Assembly (NCBI GenBank): GCA_965373045.1
Contig: CBDVEQ010000107.1
Coordinates: 1 to 9,877, forward strand
DNA length: 9,877 bases
Reading direction: 5' to 3'
DNA from: DAOVDI01 sp965373045
Lineage (GTDB): Bacteria > Acidobacteriota > Aminicenantia > Aminicenantales > Aminicenantaceae
The notes beneath the pieces were generated by a model. It did no database searches and was not told the origin of the DNA. It saw only the letters and a list, made by a program, of their open reading frames with translations. The translations under genes were made by a program, and so were the position numbers. Shown here one piece after another: positions 6,379 through 9,877 of this stretch (position 1 is the first letter of the stretch; every line of letters starts with the position of its first letter).

Positions 6379-7425
6379 CTACTTCAGCGAAAGCCGGGAG
6401 TAGGCCATTCCATCGGGTTCTTTCCCTGCAATCAAACGGGATTTAATCTTCCAAGTCTTCAAGTCGATAACAGTGACGATACCAACCCGGGTGTTAGAAA
6501 TAAAGGCATGACTTCCATCCGGCGAAATGACGATCCCCATAGGTGTGGGACTGGTTCCGAATTGATTGAACATACGTCCGTCCAGGCCTTCCTCAGCCTT
6601 TATGTCCATGGAGATCCGACGCCGTTCCTTTTTATACTCTGTATCAAATACGGCAACATCTCCGGTTCGGGCATTGGAGACAAGGGCATATTTTCCATCC
6701 GGAGTAAACTTGATCCTGATAGGGAATGATGCTGACGGGATGGTCTTTATTATCTCCAGTGTGGATGTATTGATAACACAGATCGTGTCAGCCTCACGAT
6801 TGGTCACCCAGGCTTCCATGCCATCCGGTGTTACGGCAACACCTTCCGCTCCTTTCCCTGTCATGATTGATTTTATCTCCTCTCCTTTTTCTATATCCAG
6901 CACACTGACGGCTCCCGATTCTATGCTGGCAGCAAACCCCTTTTTTCCATCAGGTGTGATGGCGATCATGTGGCAGCTAAGATCTCCTGTTGAGATAACT
7001 CTTTCTACAACACCTTCTTTGATATTGACTAAAATGACAGCCCGGTTTCTTTCGACCGTAGCAATGATATGTTCTCCATCCGGAAGAAACTCGATGCCGT
7101 GTGGGGCCTGATATTCCCCAAGATGGATGGTATTTAAGGGACGTTTCCGTTCAATATTGATAACAGTGAGGGTACTGAGGGGGCGTTCGCCATAATTACA
7201 AACTACGGCTGTTTTTCCATCCGGAGAAACCGCTACTTCATGGGGCCCGATCCCTGTTCCAAGGATAGCTACAGGTTTTCCGGTCTCCAGGGAAATAAGC
7301 GTGACAGTGGCTTCGGATTTATTCAGGACAACAAGAGTTCCATTCAAGAATTTAGATCGATCCTGGCTTTGAGACGTAATTATTGATAAACATAAAGCCA
7401 AAATCAGATATTTTAATTTTTTCAT
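6379..7425 (-). CDS. Exported YVTN/YncE-like beta-propeller protein
   Basis: A 348-residue protein with a Sec signal peptide (MKKLKYLILALCLSII, cleavage probably around residues 18-21; no convincing lipobox). The rest is built of roughly 40-residue repeats of the YVTN/lactonase-like beta-propeller type. Six copies of the [S/T/L]PDG turn are visible (SPDGK, LPDGE, TPDGK, TPDGM, TPDGK, SPDGS), and a seventh, degenerate copy near the C-terminus reads EPDGM. This suggests a seven-bladed propeller. The next-to-last blade carries an insertion rich in D, E and G before the segment TSPTPMG. No catalytic residues are evident, so it could be a binding protein or scaffold in the periplasm or on the cell surface. 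A GAGGG ribosome site lies about 7 nt upstream of the ATG. The gene converges on the HD-GYP gene and diverges from the S15-type hydrolase, with which it may be co-regulated. Confidence 0.9.
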   Translation of the reverse strand: MKKLKYLILALCLSIITSQSQDRSKFLNGTLVVLNKSEATVTLISLETGKPVAILGTGIGPHEVAVSPDGKTAVVCNYGERPLSTLTVINIERKRPLNTIHLGEYQAPHGIEFLPDGEHIIATVERNRAVILVNIKEGVVERVISTGDLSCHMIAITPDGKKGFAASIESGAVSVLDIEKGEEIKSIMTGKGAEGVAVTPDGMEAWVTNREADTICVINTSTLEIIKTIPSASFPIRIKFTPDGKYALVSNARTGDVAVFDTEYKKERRRISMDIKAEEGLDGRMFNQFGTSPTPMGIVISPDGSHAFISNTRVGIVTVIDLKTWKIKSRLIAGKEPDGMAYSRLSLK

Positions 7426-7446
7426 AATTAACCCTCTAAAAATGGT

Positions 7447-7474
7447 ACACTTTTTCTTTATCTTCCGGAAGTGT
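7447..7474. promoter_or_regulatory. Inverted repeats in the divergent promoter region
   Basis: ACACTT (7447-7452) and AAGTGT (7469-7474) form an inverted repeat with a 16-nt gap. The right arm overlaps a perfect 10-bp palindrome, CTTCCGGAAG (7462-7471). The gap between the two divergent coding regions is only 94 nt, so a protein bound here could govern both. No convincing -35/-10 pair was identified in either direction. Whether this is an operator or an RNA hairpin is not decidable from sequence alone. Confidence 0.3.
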
Positions 7475-7504
7475 TATGAGAAAATAATTTATGAATCCAG
7501 AAAT

Positions 7505-7513
7505 AGAGGAAGG
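7505..7513 (+). promoter_or_regulatory. Ribosome-binding site deciding the S15 hydrolase start
   Basis: AGAGGAAGG lies 6 nt before the ATG at 7520. An in-frame upstream ATG at 7442 exists but has no comparable site. It would also put 26 mostly polar residues ahead of an otherwise normal signal peptide. Confidence 0.7.
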
Positions 7514-7519
7514 ATTAAT

Positions 7520-9508
7520 ATGATCAGACATTTTAAAAACATTCAACTCTTTTCTTTTTTATTTTTGCTTTGTATTCTTGTGGCTTTTATAAATCCGGCT
7601 AGTATTCTTTCTGCCAATAATGAAGAACGCGTCTCCGAGTTCGGTCATTACCATGGCTATTCTGAAGATATCTACGACTCCTGGATCCGGACATCGCTGT
7701 ATGTCTCTATGCGGGATGGAGTCAAGCTGGCCGTGGACATCATCCGTCCGGCAAAAAATGGCGAGATAGAAAAGGCTCCTCTCCCACTGGTCTGGACCCA
7801 TAACCGCTACCGCCGCGCCTTTCTCCATCAGGGAAAGGTCATCGATATGACCCGTTCTTCCTATGTAAGAGCTTTGCTGAAAAGAGGTTATATCGTTGGT
7901 GTTGTTGATGTCCGGGGAGCGGGTGCATCATTTGGCCGATCAACAGGTGTTTTCACAAAGGAAGAAACACAGGATGCCTATGAGATGACGGAATGGTTCG
8001 CAGCCCAGTCCTGGTGTGACGGAAATATTGGCATGTTCGGCGGCTCCTATCTTGGAATAACCCAGATCATGGCTGCCATCAAAAAACCTCCTCATCTGAA
8101 GGCGATCTTTCCCATGGTAGCTCTGTTTGACCTTTATGAATTCATCGCACCAGGCGGCGTATTCCGGGATGATTTTATCCGCACATGGGATGCTCTGACA
8201 TGGCAGTTGGATACCCAGGATATTGCAGCTCCTGTTGACATGGATACGGACCAGGCACTTCTCAAAGCTGCTGTTGCAGAGCATCAGCATAACATCCGTC
8301 TGTTCGAATCCATAAATTCGCTCAGATTTAGAGATAGTCTGCATGAGGCAACAGGTTCTTATCCCTATAAGGAATGGCATCCTGCTGGTTATATCCAGGA
8401 GATCAACGAATCAAAGATCCCCATGTATCTCTGGTGCGGGTGGTTTGATTCCTACACACGGGACGGATTTCAAATGTATAGAAATTTTAATAGCCCTAGA
8501 AAAATCGTTATGGGCGCATGGTCTCATTCTCCAGAGGACCCCGACATCCAGGCCATGGAATTCCCTATTTACACATTGGAACAGATCCGCTGGTTTGATT
8601 ACTGGCTCAAAGGGATAGATAACGGCATCATGAAAGAAGCTCCCATACACTACCAGGTTATAAACACCCCCAAGGACTTTGAGTGGAAAACCGCAACTCA
8701 ATGGCCGCTCCGAAATGAAAAACAGACTCCTTATTATTTTAATGCTGGCTCCTCAGAAAGTATCAGCTCGATAAATGACGGACGGTTAACCACAACTCTT
8801 CCGATTGACAAAGAAGGAAAGGATGATTATAAGGTAGATTTTTCTACCACAACAGGGACCTCCACACGCTGGGATAATGCTGCAGGAGGAGGATTCGAAT
8901 ATCCTGATATGACTGCCAACGACCAAAAAGCCCTGACCTATACCACGGCGCCTCTGGACACTGACCTTGAGATCACCGGACATCCGGTCGTCCATCTCTG
9001 GGCCAGCTCCACAGCCACAGACGGGAGCTTTTTTGCCTACCTGGAAGAGATCGACTCCCTGGGTTTCTCCCATTACCTGACAGAGGGAACATTGAAGGCC
9101 TCTTACCGCTCTCTCAATGACCCTCCATACGATTCCCTGGGACTTCCCTATCACAGAGGCTTTAAGGAAGATATTCAGGAACTTATACCCGGAACGCCCG
9201 TAGAGCTTGTATTTGATCTGCATCCGATCTCAAATGTGTTCAATAAAGGAAACCGTTTGCGGGTGACTATCGCTTGTGCGGACAAGGACAATGCAGAAAC
9301 CATCGAACAGTCATTGCCGCCTACTGTCACGATCTACCGAAATACAGACAAGGCCTCCTATATCCTTCTACCGGTCATCCAGGCGCTGACAGATACTCCG
9401 GCCCAGCCCGGGGCTGATATATCACTGTTCTACATTATCCTGACCGTTATTGTTGTTGTTTTTTTCACAATAATACTGACGCTTTATTTGCGAAAAAAAT
9501 CTAATTGA
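7520..9508 (+). CDS. Exported CocE/NonD-like S15 family hydrolase with C-terminal membrane segment
   Basis: A 662-residue alpha/beta-hydrolase. A Sec signal peptide is visible (hydrophobic core about 8-24, probable cleavage after ILSA at 32). The X-Pro dipeptidyl-peptidase/CocE catalytic domain follows: nucleophile S176 in FGGSYLG, D310 in CGWFDSY, H336 in GAWSHSP, all in family-typical contexts, preceded by DVRGAGAS (oxyanion region). The PepX C-terminal jelly-roll domain begins near residue 470 (LTYTTAPLDTDLEITGHP) and ends near FNKGNRLRVTIA. Family members cleave acyl or amide bonds (X-Pro peptides, amino-acid esters, beta-lactam side chains); the substrate cannot be told here. Unusually, the C-terminus adds a roughly 22-residue hydrophobic segment (about 636-657) followed by RKKSN, which suggests anchoring in the inner membrane with a periplasmic catalytic domain. 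It is followed 13 nt later by a Tat-signal oxidoreductase gene in an apparent operon. Confidence 0.93.
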   Translation: MIRHFKNIQLFSFLFLLCILVAFINPASILSANNEERVSEFGHYHGYSEDIYDSWIRTSLYVSMRDGVKLAVDIIRPAKNGEIEKAPLPLVWTHNRYRRAFLHQGKVIDMTRSSYVRALLKRGYIVGVVDVRGAGASFGRSTGVFTKEETQDAYEMTEWFAAQSWCDGNIGMFGGSYLGITQIMAAIKKPPHLKAIFPMVALFDLYEFIAPGGVFRDDFIRTWDALTWQLDTQDIAAPVDMDTDQALLKAAVAEHQHNIRLFESINSLRFRDSLHEATGSYPYKEWHPAGYIQEINESKIPMYLWCGWFDSYTRDGFQMYRNFNSPRKIVMGAWSHSPEDPDIQAMEFPIYTLEQIRWFDYWLKGIDNGIMKEAPIHYQVINTPKDFEWKTATQWPLRNEKQTPYYFNAGSSESISSINDGRLTTTLPIDKEGKDDYKVDFSTTTGTSTRWDNAAGGGFEYPDMTANDQKALTYTTAPLDTDLEITGHPVVHLWASSTATDGSFFAYLEEIDSLGFSHYLTEGTLKASYRSLNDPPYDSLGLPYHRGFKEDIQELIPGTPVELVFDLHPISNVFNKGNRLRVTIACADKDNAETIEQSLPPTVTIYRNTDKASYILLPVIQALTDTPAQPGADISLFYIILTVIVVVFFTIILTLYLRKKSN

Positions 9509-9521
9509 TAGGAAATAGGAT

Positions 9522-9877
9522 ATGACGAAAAAGAAATTAACAATAACTCGCAGAAATTTTTTCAAACAGTCGCTGACAGCTGCCGCAGTCCTGACCATCG
9601 TTCCGAGGCATGTCCTCGGAGGACAGGGATATACTCCTCCCAGTGACGAATTGACCAGAGCAGTGATCGGAGTTGGGGGCATGGGAAGGGACCATTTGAA
9701 ATATCCGGCCGGTAAACTTCTGGCTGTGTGTGATGTTGACGCTAAACACCTGCAGATGGCCCTTGATATCGCTGGCCCAGGGGTCAAAGGGTACAGGGAT
9801 TTTCGAGAAATTCTTCAGAGACCAGACCTCGACATAGTTCACATCCCCACTCCTCCACACAGCCATGCCCTCATCTC
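9522..9877 (+). CDS. Tat-exported Gfo/Idh/MocA family oxidoreductase (N-terminal part)
   Basis: The frame is open from ATG 9522 to the right edge (118 complete codons), cut by the end of the window. An AGGA ribosome site lies just upstream. The N-terminus is a twin-arginine signal: T9-R10-R11-N-F-F-K15, a hydrophobic stretch, then PRHVLGG. After it comes a Rossmann NAD(P)-binding fold with G50-V-G52-G-M-G55 and an acidic position at D71 (AVCDVD). Then comes the family's TPPHSHA motif near residue 110, which corresponds to the TPxHxH region lining the active site. Proteins of this family oxidise or reduce sugars and cyclitols with NAD(P). The Tat signal implies folding with cofactor in the cytoplasm before export. 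The gene lies 13 nt after the hydrolase, so the two are probably co-transcribed. The substrate and any C-terminal domain are unknown. Confidence 0.92.
   Translation, partial: MTKKKLTITRRNFFKQSLTAAAVLTIVPRHVLGGQGYTPPSDELTRAVIGVGGMGRDHLKYPAGKLLAVCDVDAKHLQMALDIAGPGVKGYRDFREILQRPDLDIVHIPTPPHSHALI

Noticed and set aside
6566..7111. Plus-strand 181-codon open frame opposite the beta-propeller gene
   Set aside because: Its repeated FPSG pattern is the antisense of the PDG turns of the propeller. The minus-strand reading has a signal peptide, a ribosome site and clear family repeats.
7493..7508. GAATCCAGAAATAGAG resembling the sequence just before the lipoate-family start (GAATCCAGAAAAAGAC, minus strand, 1194-1209)
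   Set aside because: The shared core is only 11 exact bases, and no accompanying hairpin is present at the second site. Chance similarity of purine-rich ribosome-binding regions explains it.
7442..7519. Upstream in-frame extension of the S15 hydrolase (start at 7442)
   Set aside because: It lacks a ribosome site and would put 26 residues before a normal signal peptide. The ATG at 7520 has AGAGGAAGG 6 nt upstream.

Overview
The window looks like chromosomal DNA from a Gram-negative, environment-dwelling bacterium. It is moderately AT-rich, with Shine-Dalgarno-led genes, a Tat-exported oxidoreductase-like protein, Sec-exported proteins and elaborate multi-domain signalling. No marker fixes the phylum. 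The mix (long PAS/GAF hybrid kinases, exported beta-propellers, S15-type hydrolases, Tat-signal Gfo/Idh/MocA proteins) would fit Acidobacteriota/Aminicenantes-like or other uncultured lineages, but that is only an impression.

Left block (1-1314, minus strand). A tRNA-Gly(CCC) with an encoded CCA and a good sigma70-type promoter lies upstream of a LipM/LplA-family lipoate-metabolism gene. A short perfect hairpin resembling dispersed REP-type repeats sits between them. The lipoate gene is followed by an unrecognised gene that runs off the left edge.

Central block (1473-6336, plus strand). A compact three-gene signalling operon: a 1117-residue hybrid histidine kinase with a receiver at each end (REC-GAF-PAS-PAS-PAS-HisKA-HATPase-REC), a stand-alone receiver, and a receiver fused to an HD-GYP cyclic-di-GMP phosphodiesterase. 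Gaps are 3 and 14 nt. The simplest reading is a phosphorelay whose output is destruction of cyclic-di-GMP rather than transcription. A fragment that reads like the C-terminus of another receiver overlaps the kinase start. The kinase and the next receiver are in the same frame, separated only by one stop codon and one further codon.

Right block (6379-9877). A secreted YVTN/YncE-like beta-propeller (minus strand) diverges from a two-gene plus-strand unit. That unit encodes an exported CocE/NonD-like S15 hydrolase with an extra C-terminal membrane segment, and a Tat-signal Gfo/Idh/MocA oxidoreductase cut by the right edge. All three products appear to act outside the cytoplasm. The divergent gap carries a 10-bp palindrome inside a wider inverted repeat.

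No CRISPR array, transposase, phage gene or rRNA was seen. The parts most worth a second look are the multi-receiver relay to HD-GYP, the modular construction of the kinase sensor, the receiver relic, and the membrane-anchored hydrolase.
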